From Actinacidiphila glaucinigra (GTDB lineage: Bacteria > Actinomycetota > Actinomycetes > Streptomycetales > Streptomycetaceae), in NCBI RefSeq assembly GCF_900188405.1, contig NZ_FZOF01000002.1:186001-250000 (forward strand): 64,000 bases of DNA, written 5' to 3'. Position 1 is the first letter of the stretch; every line of letters starts with the position of its first letter. Below are positions 17,471 through 26,190 of this stretch, piece by piece. The notes beneath the pieces were generated by a model that worked only from the letters and a program-made list of their open reading frames with translations, made no database searches and had not been told where the DNA came from. Made by a program: the position numbers and the translations under genes.

Positions 17471-18682
17471 ATGTCCCTCCGGCACGCAATCGCAGCCCTG
17501 GCCGTCGTGCCCGCGCTCGTGGTACCCACCGCCGCCCAGGCGGCCACCGCCCACCACGGCCACGACCACGGCCACTCCCCCAAGGCCTCCTTCGACCTGC
17601 AGGCCCACCGCGGTGGCATCGGCATGACCACGGAGGAGTCCCTGGAGGGCTTCGGCAAGGCCCTGCGCCTCGGGGTGAGCACCCTGGAGCTGGACACCCA
17701 CGTCACCAAGGACCAGAAGGTCGTCGTCAACCACGACCGCCAGATCAGCGCCCAGAAGTGCAAGGACACCGGTCCCGTCACGCCGGGCGACCCGATGTAC
17801 CCCTACGTGGGCAAGTACATCAAGGACCTGACGCTGGCCCAGATCAAGACGATGGACTGCGGCTACCAGCAGCTGCCCGGCTTCCCCGAGCAGGAGCAGG
17901 TCAAGGGCCACCGCATGGTGGAGCTCAAGGACGTCCTCGGCCTGGTCAAGAGCTACAAGGCCAAGAAGGTCAAGCTCAACATCGAGACCAAGGTCGAGGC
18001 CGGCGCCCCCGAGCAGACCGCGCCGCGCGAGCTGTTCGTGCGCCGTGTCTTCGAGGAGATCCACCGCTCGGGCATAGAGAAGCAGGTCACCATCCAGTCC
18101 TTCGACTGGGGCGCCCTGAACGAGATGCACAAGCTCGCGCCGAAGTACCCGCTGGTGGCGCTGACCAACTACGACTTCCTCCAGGTCGGCAAGCCCGGCG
18201 CTTCCCCGTGGCTCGGCGGCATCGACGCCGACGACTACGACGGCGACTTCGTCAAGGCCGCGGCCGCCGTCCCCGGCGTCACTGCGCTCTCCCCGGTCTA
18301 CGGCATGCCGCAGAACGGCACCATCGCCGACCCGAACTTCACGTTCTACGTCACCGAGAAGATGGTGGACGACGCCCACGAGCGCGGCCTGAAGGTCATC
18401 CCGTGGACCTGTGACGACAACCCGACCATCGAGGCCCTGATGGACATGGGCATCGACGGCATCATCACCGACTACCCCAACCACGTCCGGCAGATCATGG
18501 CCGACCGCGGTATGCGCCTGCCCAAGGCCTACCCCGCGCCGCCACTGACGACCGGCGCCCCGCGCGCGGACGCCCCCGGAACCGGCCGGTTCCGGGGGCG
18601 TCCGCGTACGGTTCAGGTGGCCGAGGCGGCGGGTTGCCCGGCCGGGCTCGCCAGGTGCTCCTCGGGATGGACGCACTTGTAG
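17471..18682 (+). CDS. Secreted glycerophosphodiester phosphodiesterase with read-through C-terminus
   Basis: A GDPD TIM-barrel enzyme with a signal peptide (residues 1-25, ending AAQAA). QAHRGG near 45 holds the first catalytic His, TLELDTHVTKD the Glu/Asp metal ligands, NHD the second His, and LNIETKVE plus WTCDDN complete the site. It releases glycerol 3-phosphate from phospholipid head groups. Oddity: the conserved domain ends at about residue 358 (RGMRLPKAY), but the frame continues 45 more codons through a strong terminator palindrome and past the end of the convergent gene. A one-base shift would end it at the TGA at 18546, suggesting a frame change or sequencing indel. Confidence 0.88.
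   Translation: MSLRHAIAALAVVPALVVPTAAQAATAHHGHDHGHSPKASFDLQAHRGGIGMTTEESLEGFGKALRLGVSTLELDTHVTKDQKVVVNHDRQISAQKCKDTGPVTPGDPMYPYVGKYIKDLTLAQIKTMDCGYQQLPGFPEQEQVKGHRMVELKDVLGLVKSYKAKKVKLNIETKVEAGAPEQTAPRELFVRRVFEEIHRSGIEKQVTIQSFDWGALNEMHKLAPKYPLVALTNYDFLQVGKPGASPWLGGIDADDYDGDFVKAAAAVPGVTALSPVYGMPQNGTIADPNFTFYVTEKMVDDAHERGLKVIPWTCDDNPTIEALMDMGIDGIITDYPNHVRQIMADRGMRLPKAYPAPPLTTGAPRADAPGTGRFRGRPRTVQVAEAAGCPAGLARCSSGWTHL
18565..18606. terminator. Perfect 42-bp palindrome, bidirectional terminator
   Basis: Two 21-base arms are exactly complementary with no spacer (centre between 18585 and 18586). It sits between the convergent phosphodiesterase and DMT transporter genes, 7 bp before the latter's stop codon, so it can stop transcription both ways. 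Confidence 0.85.
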
Positions 18683-19518
18683 AGGCACTGGGTGCGGGAC
18701 ATCGCGAAGACGCCGTAGCTGAGCACCGCGAAACCCGCCAGCGCGGGCAGCAGCCAGAAACCGGTGCGCGGCTGCTCGCCGTAGAGCGTGACCCCGAGGC
18801 AGAAGCCGACGACGGCGTCGCCGAGCGTCAGGGCGGGCTGGGAGGCGATCAGCGGTCCTCCCTGCATGGCGGTCCCCAGCAGGAACAGCGAGAACCCGCC
18901 GGCCGCGGCGAAGGCGTAGGTCTGCCAGGACAGCAGCCAGGCCGCGACGCCCTGGTGCTCCAGGATGTCCATGGACGACTTGATCAGCGCGGCCGTGAGG
19001 GCGTTGCCCACCGCGGCCGCCCCGCCCAGGCAGGCGGCGCGCATCAGGCCGTTGGGCCGCCGCAGCCCGGCGAGCACCAGCACCGCGCCGAGTCCGCCGA
19101 CGATCAGCAGGGTCGGCACCCACCAGATGCCCGGAACCTGCTCGCGCCCCCCGCTGGGCGCCATCGAGAAGAGGAACAGCGCCAGGCCGCCGGCGATGCA
19201 CGCCACGCTGACCCAGGCCTTGTGGGACAGCTCGACGTGGAAGACCATGCCGCCGATCACCAGGGCCAGCGGCAGCTCCAGGATGAACACCGGCTGGACC
19301 GCGGCGAGCGACCCCGTGCCCAGCGCCAGCGCCTGGAAGATCGCGGCCAGGATGACGCCGAGGATGCCGGCGAGCCACACGGGGGTGCGCAGCAGGTCCT
19401 TCATCAGACCGAGGCGCAGGGACTTCGAGGCGGGGACGGTGAGCACCGCGCGCCGCTGCAGGACCGTGCCGAAGGCGTTGCTGCAGGCCGCGAGGACGGC
19501 GAAGAGGATGGAGATCAT
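18613..19518 (-). CDS. DMT superfamily transporter (EamA-like)
   Basis: A 301-residue integral membrane protein with about nine to ten hydrophobic segments, beginning at residue 1 (ISILFAVLAACSNAFGTVLQRRA) and ending in a short polar tail. The repeated organisation and lengths match drug/metabolite transporters of the EamA type found in Streptomyces. Substrate unknown. It is convergent with the phosphodiesterase gene and alone on its strand. Confidence 0.85.
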   Translation of the reverse strand: MISILFAVLAACSNAFGTVLQRRAVLTVPASKSLRLGLMKDLLRTPVWLAGILGVILAAIFQALALGTGSLAAVQPVFILELPLALVIGGMVFHVELSHKAWVSVACIAGGLALFLFSMAPSGGREQVPGIWWVPTLLIVGGLGAVLVLAGLRRPNGLMRAACLGGAAAVGNALTAALIKSSMDILEHQGVAAWLLSWQTYAFAAAGGFSLFLLGTAMQGGPLIASQPALTLGDAVVGFCLGVTLYGEQPRTGFWLLPALAGFAVLSYGVFAMSRTQCLYKCVHPEEHLASPAGQPAASAT

Positions 19519-19703
19519 GAGGACGGCACCACTCCCCGCGTGCTCGGCCGCGGTCGTCCTCGTCCGGCTCGGCGCCGGACGACGCTCGACCGTTTAAAGG
19601 TATTCGTCCGGTTTTCCACGTGAATGGAAAGTCTAACGTCGAACGTATGCGGAGGCCCGCCGCCCGGCGGTCACCGCGACGGTCACGGAAGCGTGGTCAC
19701 CGG

Positions 19704-20900
19704 TCACAGCGCGGCGCGGTCGCCGGTGTCCACCGGCTGTGTGGCGCTTGCCCCGCGCAGGGCGTCGGAGCGCACCTCGTCGGCGGTCAGCACGTAGCCC
19801 GTGGTGGAGTCGGTGGTGGAGCGGGCGAAGACCACCCCGTAGACGCGTCCGGAGGTGTCCAGCAGCGGGCCGCCGGAGTTGCCGGGGCGCACCACGGAGC
19901 GGACCTGGTAGATGTCGCGGGTGACGGCGCCCTCGCCGTAGATGTCCTGTCCGGTGGCGCGGATGCGCCCGGCCACCGTCGCGGCGCGCAGGTCGAGGCC
20001 GCCGTCCTGCGGGTAGCCCGCCACGACCGCGCCGTCCCCGCGCACCGCGTCGTCGGTGAAGCTCAGCGCGGGGGCCTTCAGCCCCGGGACGTCCAGGACG
20101 GCGATGTCCTTGCCGGGGTCGAAGAGCACGACGGTGGCCCGGTAGGCCCGACCGACGCCGCCGACCTGCACCGCGGGGTCGTCCACCCCGGCCACCACGT
20201 GGGCGTTGGTCATCACGTGCTCGTCGGCGTAGACGAAACCGGTGCCCTCCTGGCCCTGGCGGCGGCCGTCCACGAAGGCGACGCCCTCGATCTTGACGGT
20301 GCTGCGGGCGGCGGCGCCGGCCGTGGCCGCGGTGACGTTGTCCCCGGAGGGCGCGGGCACCCCGTTGACCGGCTCGGACTCGAAGGGGTTGAACACCTGC
20401 GGGAACCCGGCCTCGGCCAGCGCGCTGGTCGCCCTGCTGAACCAGGTCGGCGCCTGCCGGGGCATGGTGTCCTGGACCGCGCCCAGCACCTCGGACCCGC
20501 GGATCGACTGGGCCAGCACGCTGGAGGAGGAGGTCACCAGCACGCTGGCGGCCACCCACGAGACCAGCAGCACGGCCACGGCGTTCGCCACCGCGCCGCC
20601 CGCCCCGTCGAGCCAGCGCAGCGGGCCCCAGTCCAGCCCGGTCCGCGCCTTCCAGGCGACCCCGGAGGCCAGGGCGTGCCCACCGGCCGCGGGCACCAGG
20701 ACGGTGAGCAGCGCGACCAGCGTCGCCCGCGGTGTGCCCGGCTCGACGTACTGCAGCACATACGGCAGCAGCCACACGCCGACCACCGCACCGCCGAGGA
20801 AGCCCGCGAGAGAGATGCAGCCCGCGACCAGCCCGCGCCGGAAACCGGCGACGGCGTAGGCGACGGTCAGCACCAGGAGCAGGAGGTCGAGCAGGTTCAA
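19704..20900 (-). CDS. MarP-like membrane serine protease (CvpA domain plus trypsin-like domain)
   Basis: A 398-residue protein with four N-terminal membrane helices of the CvpA/colicin V production type (residues 1-160) followed by an extracytoplasmic chymotrypsin-fold protease: TNAHVVAG (His), DIAVLDV (Asp) and RPGNSGGPL (Ser). Mycobacterium tuberculosis MarP has this architecture and is needed for acid and oxidative stress tolerance. The start is taken as TTG at 20900, immediately before the first membrane helix and after GAAAGG; the frame is open for 81 codons upstream, so the start could differ. Confidence 0.85.
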   Translation of the reverse strand: MNLLDLLLLVLTVAYAVAGFRRGLVAGCISLAGFLGGAVVGVWLLPYVLQYVEPGTPRATLVALLTVLVPAAGGHALASGVAWKARTGLDWGPLRWLDGAGGAVANAVAVLLVSWVAASVLVTSSSSVLAQSIRGSEVLGAVQDTMPRQAPTWFSRATSALAEAGFPQVFNPFESEPVNGVPAPSGDNVTAATAGAAARSTVKIEGVAFVDGRRQGQEGTGFVYADEHVMTNAHVVAGVDDPAVQVGGVGRAYRATVVLFDPGKDIAVLDVPGLKAPALSFTDDAVRGDGAVVAGYPQDGGLDLRAATVAGRIRATGQDIYGEGAVTRDIYQVRSVVRPGNSGGPLLDTSGRVYGVVFARSTTDSTTGYVLTADEVRSDALRGASATQPVDTGDRAAL

Positions 20901-20922
20901 CCGAGGGGCCTTTCGACGAAAC

Positions 20923-20961
20923 CCTATGGACCAGTGAAAACGCACATTAACTGACCATAGG
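20923..20961. promoter_or_regulatory. Inverted repeat upstream of the MarP-like gene
   Basis: CCTATGG (20923) pairs with CCATAGG (20955), extended imperfectly inward by CCAGT and ACTG. It lies 23-61 bp before the protease start in an AT-richer patch. It could be an operator or a leader hairpin. Confidence 0.4.
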
Positions 20962-21308
20962 TTCCCTTTTGCGGCACACCGCACGCAGATTCCGTCACAT
21001 CCGCCCCGGGTACCCCGGATCGCCGTGGAATCGCATGGGAAAGGCCCGGCGCGGCTTCCGTGTGCATCCACGGACTCCGGCACCGGGCCCTCCGTCGCAC
21101 CGCACCCCGTCCCCACGGGTCGGCGCGTGCGGGACCTTCCCACCGCTCAGGGGCGGCCCCGCAGCTCAGTCCCCCTACATGACGACGACCGGGGCGCCGC
21201 CGGCATTCCCGTCCCGGGCGGTAATTCCGCTCCGGTACACCTGGACGTCACCTACCGGCCCGTCACCAGGCCATGACGCGACCTCCGGCGCCGGGACACC
21301 GATGCGAC
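20962..21308. other. Intergenic stretch without a supported gene
   Basis: About 350 bp between the divergent MarP-like and DUF2630 genes. No convincing frame, RNA gene or repeat is visible. The distal promoter elements of both genes may lie here. Confidence 0.45.
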
Positions 21309-21323
21309 ACGAAACCGTTTCGT
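21309..21323. promoter_or_regulatory. GAAAC-type operator, site 1 (before DUF2630 operon)
   Basis: A 15-bp palindrome, ACGAAAC-C-GTTTCGT. The same core, read on the other strand, lies before the TetR gene at 22688. It is 105 bp upstream of the DUF2630 start. Confidence 0.65.
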
Positions 21324-21349
21324 ACGGGTCGACACTAGAGGCAGCCTTA

Positions 21350-21369
21350 TCGAAACGCAAGTGTTTCGA
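21350..21369. promoter_or_regulatory. GAAAC-type operator, site 2 (before DUF2630 operon)
   Basis: TCGAAAC and GTTTCGA form a 7-bp inverted repeat with a 6-base spacer, 27 bp after site 1 and 59 bp before the DUF2630 start. A TAGAGT hexamer at 21393 could be the -10 element of the controlled promoter. Confidence 0.55.
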
Positions 21370-21427
21370 TCGCCTGGGCGCAGTGGGCTGCCTAGAGTGG
21401 GTGCCGACGACCGAGGAGGTGCGGGCC

Positions 21428-21697
21428 GTGACCGAGCAGCAGTCGGGAGATCGCCCCGAGAAGGCGATCCTGGAACGGATCAGCGCGATGGTCTCCGACG
21501 AGAGGACCCTGCGCGAGCTCCTCAGCGAGGGGCGGATGGACGGCGAGACCGAGCGGGCGCGGCTCGACGCGCTGGAGCGCGAGCTCGACCAGTGCTGGGA
21601 CCTGCTCCGCCAGCGCCGCGCCAAGACCGAGGCGGGCGGCGACCCGGGCGAGGCGAGGGTGCGCTCCACGGGCACGGTGGAGGGCTACCAGTCGTGA
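21428..21697 (+). CDS. DUF2630 family protein
   Basis: An 89-residue, mostly helical charged protein: ILERISAMVSDERTLRELL near residue 15, then RLDALERELDQCWDLLRQRRAKTE. This is the actinobacterial DUF2630 family, function unknown, likely a short coiled coil. GTG at 21428 follows GAGGAGGT at 7 bases. It overlaps the next gene as GTGA and is preceded by two GAAAC-type operators shared with the nearby TetR gene. Confidence 0.87.
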   Translation: MTEQQSGDRPEKAILERISAMVSDERTLRELLSEGRMDGETERARLDALERELDQCWDLLRQRRAKTEAGGDPGEARVRSTGTVEGYQS

Positions 21698-22002
21698 AGA
21701 GCGACGCGAAGGTGACGGACGCCCCCGGAGCGCGGCGCTACGAGGCGCACGTCGAGGGCAGGCTGGCGGGCTTCGCCACGTACATCCGCACCCCGGAGAT
21801 GGTCGCCTTCCTGCACACCGAGGTGGACCCGGAGTTCGAGGGCCGGGGCGTGGGCTCCTCGCTCGCCCGCCACGCGCTGGACGAGGCGCGGGAGCGCGGT
21901 CAGAGCGTGCTGGCGGCCTGCCCGTTCATCGCGGGCTGGATCGCGCACCACCCCGAGTACGAGGACCTGGAGTACCGCCCGCGCAGCGCGGTCAGCGACT
22001 AG
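21694..22002 (+). CDS. GNAT family N-acetyltransferase (small, YjdJ-like)
   Basis: A 102-residue minimal acetyltransferase: FLHTEVDPEFEGRGVGSSLARHAL holds the acetyl-CoA loop (GRGVGS), and VLAACPFIAGWIAHHPEYE matches the small single-domain GNAT group (COG2388). GTG at 21694 overlaps the DUF2630 stop, so the two are co-translated. Its substrate is unknown. It is convergent with the TetR gene that probably regulates it. Confidence 0.87.
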   Translation: MKSDAKVTDAPGARRYEAHVEGRLAGFATYIRTPEMVAFLHTEVDPEFEGRGVGSSLARHALDEARERGQSVLAACPFIAGWIAHHPEYEDLEYRPRSAVSD

Positions 22003-22054
22003 GCACGGCGACCGGCGCCGGACGGCCGGGCGTGGGCGACCGGACGGCCCGGCG

Positions 22055-22660
22055 TCAGCGGGCCCGCCCGATGCCGAGCGCCGGCAGCACCACCGCGTCG
22101 ATGTAGCGGTGCATGAAGGCCGCGTCGACCTCCACGTCCTCCAGCAGGCGGCGGGTGATCACGGCGCCGAGCATCATGTGCGGCATGAACTCGGCCGCGG
22201 GGACGGCGGCGTCGATCTCACCGCGGTCGGCGGCCCGCCCCAGCAGTTGCCGCACCCCGGAGAGCTCGGGCTCGATCAGGTGCTGGCGCATCGCCTCGGC
22301 GAGGTCGGGGTTGGTGGCGGAGGCGTGGGCCAGGCCCCGGATCAGCGGGGTGTCCACGTCCGAGCCGTCGCCGATGCGGTCGGCTAGTTCGTGCAGGTCG
22401 CCCGGGAGCGAGCCGGTGTCGACGTTCTCCACGTGCACCGGCTTGGTGCACTTGAGCGCGGTCACGACCAGCTCGGGCTTGCTCTTCCACTGCCGGTACA
22501 GAGTGGCCTTGCTGGACCGGGTACGGGTGGCGACCGCGTCCATCGTCAGCGCGTCGTACCCGACCTCGCGCAGCAGATCGATCACCGCGCCGTACAGCTC
22601 CTGCTCCCGCTCGGGCGTCAGCCGGGTGCGGCGCGCCGGTGCGCTCGCGTCGGTCGTCAT
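22055..22660 (-). CDS. TetR/AcrR family transcriptional regulator
   Basis: A 201-residue regulator. Residues about 16-62 form the DNA-binding domain (EQELYGAVIDLLREVGY, then MDAVATRTRSSKATLYRQW); the rest is a TetR_C ligand-binding domain. ATG at 22660 is chosen for the family start position and the GGAG upstream; a longer frame reads through the operator. Two GAAAC/GTTTC palindromes lie in its promoter and similar ones before the DUF2630-GNAT operon, so it probably represses both. Confidence 0.88.
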   Translation of the reverse strand: MTTDASAPARRTRLTPEREQELYGAVIDLLREVGYDALTMDAVATRTRSSKATLYRQWKSKPELVVTALKCTKPVHVENVDTGSLPGDLHELADRIGDGSDVDTPLIRGLAHASATNPDLAEAMRQHLIEPELSGVRQLLGRAADRGEIDAAVPAAEFMPHMMLGAVITRRLLEDVEVDAAFMHRYIDAVVLPALGIGRAR

Positions 22661-22687
22661 GTTCCGTGCTCCGTCTCTCGTCCCCTG

Positions 22688-22700
22688 CGAAACGGTTTCG
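22688..22700. promoter_or_regulatory. GAAAC-type operator, site 3 (before TetR gene)
   Basis: CGAAAC-G-GTTTCG, a 13-bp palindrome 28 bp upstream of the TetR start and identical in core to site 1 on the opposite strand. Confidence 0.65.
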
Positions 22701-22735
22701 TATCCCAACGACAATATGGCACCGCCCACCGAAAC

Positions 22736-22747
22736 CGAAACGTTTCG
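22736..22747. promoter_or_regulatory. GAAAC-type operator, site 4 (before TetR gene)
   Basis: CGAAACGTTTCG, a perfect 12-bp palindrome without spacer, 36 bp beyond site 3 and between the TetR promoter and the OsmC gene end. Confidence 0.5.
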
Positions 22748-22792
22748 ATGGGCGGGGCACATGGCGCGGCTCCGGGCCGGTGCCGTCGGGCG

Positions 22793-23233
22793 TCAGGCCA
22801 GCGAGGCCGTGAGCGTGATCTCCGTACCGGCCAGCGCCTTGCTCACCGGGCAGTTCGCCTTGGCGTCCTCGGCGGCCTTGACGAACTCCGCCTCGTCCAT
22901 CCCGGGCACCTCGCCCTCGACGGTCAGGTGGATGCCGGTGATTCCGGTGCCCGGCTTGAAGGTCACGTCGGCCTGGGTGCGCAGCCGGGTCGGCGGGGTG
23001 CCCGCCTTGCCGAGGCCGGCAGACAGGGCCATCGAGAAGCAGCTGGAGTGGGCGGCGGCGATGAGCTCCTCGGGGCTGGTCTTCCCGCCCGGCTCCTGCG
23101 AGCGGGCGACCCAGGTCACCGGGTACTCCCCGATGCCGGAGGAGTCGAGGGTCACGACCCCGCTGCCCTCCGTCAGACTGCCGTCCCAGACGGTGTGCGC
23201 GACCCGCGTGGTGGAGTGCGGCGTGGTGGACAT
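22793..23233 (-). CDS. OsmC family peroxiredoxin-like protein
   Basis: A 146-residue protein of the OsmC branch. The two redox Cys are visible in AAHSSCFSMAL (near residue 65) and NCPVSKAL (near 128). OsmC proteins reduce organic hydroperoxides with thiol reductants. ATG at 23233 follows a strong GGAGG site. It is distinct from the Ohr-branch paralogue at 59683, so the window has both branches. Confidence 0.93.
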   Translation of the reverse strand: MSTTPHSTTRVAHTVWDGSLTEGSGVVTLDSSGIGEYPVTWVARSQEPGGKTSPEELIAAAHSSCFSMALSAGLGKAGTPPTRLRTQADVTFKPGTGITGIHLTVEGEVPGMDEAEFVKAAEDAKANCPVSKALAGTEITLTASLA

Positions 23234-23466
23234 GGTGGATCCTCCCGAGTGCGGAGTGAGTACGGCTGCGGCGGGTCCAAGTCTTCACCACGGCGCACCG
23301 CTTCGCGAAGCGATCTCCCGCGCCGTGACGGTCGTGTTGCCCCCTGTCAAACGGGGCGTCACCCACAAGAGTGGCTGTACGCAGGGATTTCACCGACCCG
23401 CCCCCCGCCGCCGTGCCACCGCCCTACGTTCGGGACCTGGGACGCGGACGTCAAGGAGTGAGCCTG

Positions 23467-25998
23467 GTGGTCGAATCCGTGCGGGTACCGATCCTCGCTT
23501 CGTGGGAGCGCTGTCAGACCGCCGGCCTCGACCCCGAGCGGTTCGAGGTCCCGTACACCGACGACCTCGACCCCACCGGCGCCCTGGTCCGGGCCGCGGG
23601 CCCCGTCCTCGACCGGCTCGCCGGCACGCTCTCCGGCACCCGTACCGCCGTCCTGCTCACCGACGACCGGGGGCTGGTGATCGACCGCCGGGCCGCCGAA
23701 CCCCCGTTGCTGCCCGCCCTGGACCGGGTCCGGCTCGCCCCCGGGTTCAGCTACCACGAACTCCACGCCGGGACCAACGGCATCGGCACCGCCCTGGCCG
23801 CCCGGCAGCCCGTCCGCGTCTGCGGCGAGGAACACTTCTCCGCCGCCCTGCGCGGCTTCACCTGCTTCGGCGTACCCGTCCGCCATCCCGTCAGCGGCCG
23901 GGTGGAGGGCGTCCTCGACCTCACCAGCCTGTACGGCGACGCGCACCCCCTCATGGCCGAACTCGCCCGCGGCTGCGCCCTCGCCATCGAGCAGCGGCTC
24001 CTCGATGAGTGCGGCGAACGCGAACGCGCCCTGCTGCACAGCTACCTGGCCGCCGAGCACCGCGCCACCACGGCCGCCTCCCTGCGGCTGGACGGCGCCG
24101 GGCGCTTCCAGGGCGTAGGGCCTCCGGCCGGTCTCACCGACGGGGACGAGTCGGCGCTCGCCGAGACCGCCGCCGGGCTGATCGCCGCCGGACGGCGCGA
24201 GGCGCTCCAACTCCCCCTCTCCCACGGCCGTACGGCCCACCTGCTGTGCCGGCCCCTCGCGGGCGGCGCCGTCGTGGAGGTCAGCGTGCCCGGGGACGCC
24301 GGGTCGCCCGGCGGCGGCACCGGCGGGTCCGCGCGCCGCCCGCTGCTGGTCGGCGAAGCGGGGGTGGGCCGCCTCGCCGTCGCCGCGCGCCGCCGCCTGG
24401 AACTGCTCAGCGACGCCGCCCTGCGGATCGGCACCACGCTCGACGTCTCCCGTACCGCCCGCGAGATCGTCGAGGCCGCCGTGCCCCGCTTCGCCGACCA
24501 CGCGACCGTCGACCTGTTCTGCCCCGTCCTGCACGGCACGGCCCCCGTCGACCCCGGGGCGGAGCTGCGCCGGGTGGCGGCGAGCGGCGCGGCCCCCGGC
24601 GCCGCGTACGGCCCCCACGCCAGGGGTGAACCGATTCGCCTCGTCCCGGGCAGCCCCCAGGCCAGAGCCCTGTGCGGCGGCGCCGCGGTCCGCGACACCT
24701 CCACCGGCCCGGACGGCGAACCGCGCGCCGTCATCGCCGTCCCCCTGCGCGCCCGGGACACCCTGCTGGGCGTCGCCACCTTCCAACGCGCCGCGCCGAC
24801 CGAACCGTTCGCCGACGACGACCTCACCCTCGCCCGCGACCTCGCCGCCCGCGCCGCCGTCTGCATCGACAACGCGCGGCTCTTCACCCGCGAGCACCAC
24901 CTCGCCCTGGAACTCCAGCGCAGCCTGCTGCCCCGCGGCGTACCGGAGCAGCACGCCGTGGACGTCGCCCACCGCTACCTCCCGGCGGCCCGCGGCCGGG
25001 TCGGCGGCGACTGGTTCGACGTGATCCCGCTGTCCGGGGCGCGCGTGGCGCTGGTCGTCGGCGACGTCGTCGGCCACGGCATCCACGCCGCCGCCGCCAT
25101 GGGCCGGCTGCGCACGGCCGCGCACAACTTCTCCGCCCTCGACCTGCCCCCGGACGAGCTGCTGGGCCGCCTGGACGACCTCGTCGTCCGCCTCGACGAC
25201 GAGAGCGGCACCGGTCCCGGCCTCGCGGGCGCGACCTGCCTCTACGCGGTCTACGACCCCGTCACCCGGCGCTGCCAGCTGGCCCGCGCCGGGCATCCGC
25301 CACCGGCGCTGCTCGCCCCCGACGGCGAGGTGCGCTTCCCCGACCTGCCCGCCGGGCCGCCGCTCGGCCTGGGCGGACTCCCCTTCGAGGCCGCCGAGTT
25401 CGCGGTCCCCGAGGGCAGCGGCATCGTCCTCTACACCGACGGCCTCATCGAGGGCCGCCACCTCGACCCGGACACCGGGATGCGCCGTCTCGGCCGCGCC
25501 CTCACCGCCGTCCCGCGCGGCTGCCCGCCGGAGGAGGTCTGCGCGGCGCTGGAGGCCGCGCTGCGCCCGGCCCCCTCGGCCGACGACGTCGTCCTGCTCG
25601 TCGCCCGTACCCGGACCCTGGACGAGCGCCAGGTCGCCGGCTGGGACGTGCCCGACGACCCGGCGGCCGTCTCGGCCCTCCGCTCCGCGATCACCCGCCG
25701 TCTGCGGGCCTGGGGCCTCGACGAGCTGACCTTCACCACGGAGCTGATCGCCAGCGAGCTGATCACCAACGCCATCCGCCACGGCGCCGGCCCCGTGCGG
25801 GCCACGCTGCTGCGCGACCGCGCCCTGGTCTTCGAGGTCGCCGACGCCAGCGGCACCTCGCCCCGCCTGCGCCGCGCGGCCACCACCGACGAGGGCGGCC
25901 GCGGCATCTTCCTCGTCGCCCAGCTCTGCCGCCGCTGGGGCACCCGCTACACCGACCGCGGCAAGGTCATCTGGACGGAGCAGCAACTCCCCGCGTGA
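23467..25998 (+). CDS. GAF-SpoIIE phosphatase-HATPase multidomain regulator
   Basis: An 843-residue signalling protein. Residues about 5-190 resemble the N-terminal sensor of AcoR-type activators (SWERC, GTNGIGTAL); about 306-474 is a second GAF domain; about 478-720 is a PP2C-type SpoIIE phosphatase (GGDWFDV, VGDVVGHG, YTDGLIEGR metal-binding Asp residues); about 728-843 is an anti-sigma-type HATPase (ELITNAIRHG, GRGIFLVAQL). Such proteins both phosphorylate and dephosphorylate anti-anti-sigma factors to control stress sigma factors. GTG at 23467 is used because AAGGAG lies 9 bases upstream; an in-frame ATG at 23371 lacks one. Confidence 0.9.
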   Translation: MVESVRVPILASWERCQTAGLDPERFEVPYTDDLDPTGALVRAAGPVLDRLAGTLSGTRTAVLLTDDRGLVIDRRAAEPPLLPALDRVRLAPGFSYHELHAGTNGIGTALAARQPVRVCGEEHFSAALRGFTCFGVPVRHPVSGRVEGVLDLTSLYGDAHPLMAELARGCALAIEQRLLDECGERERALLHSYLAAEHRATTAASLRLDGAGRFQGVGPPAGLTDGDESALAETAAGLIAAGRREALQLPLSHGRTAHLLCRPLAGGAVVEVSVPGDAGSPGGGTGGSARRPLLVGEAGVGRLAVAARRRLELLSDAALRIGTTLDVSRTAREIVEAAVPRFADHATVDLFCPVLHGTAPVDPGAELRRVAASGAAPGAAYGPHARGEPIRLVPGSPQARALCGGAAVRDTSTGPDGEPRAVIAVPLRARDTLLGVATFQRAAPTEPFADDDLTLARDLAARAAVCIDNARLFTREHHLALELQRSLLPRGVPEQHAVDVAHRYLPAARGRVGGDWFDVIPLSGARVALVVGDVVGHGIHAAAAMGRLRTAAHNFSALDLPPDELLGRLDDLVVRLDDESGTGPGLAGATCLYAVYDPVTRRCQLARAGHPPPALLAPDGEVRFPDLPAGPPLGLGGLPFEAAEFAVPEGSGIVLYTDGLIEGRHLDPDTGMRRLGRALTAVPRGCPPEEVCAALEAALRPAPSADDVVLLVARTRTLDERQVAGWDVPDDPAAVSALRSAITRRLRAWGLDELTFTTELIASELITNAIRHGAGPVRATLLRDRALVFEVADASGTSPRLRRAATTDEGGRGIFLVAQLCRRWGTRYTDRGKVIWTEQQLPA

Positions 25999-26027
25999 GG
26001 TGCCCACGACCGGTGGCCACGGGCACC
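25999..26027 (+). terminator. Hairpin after the SpoIIE-domain gene
   Basis: GGTGCCC pairs with GGGCACC around a 15-base loop, starting at the stop codon. It is a modest terminator candidate. Confidence 0.4.
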
Positions 26028-26190
26028 GGCGCGCCTCGGCGCCGCCCCCGGCCTCGCCCTGATGGCCTACCAGTCGCACGAGGCCCCGTCCCCGACGCAC
26101 CACGTCCGCAGGCACGGTAGCGGGCGGGCGAAGCGGCGGGACACGGGGGTTCCGGCTGTGCGCGGACGCGCTGTTGCCTACGGTGGAACC

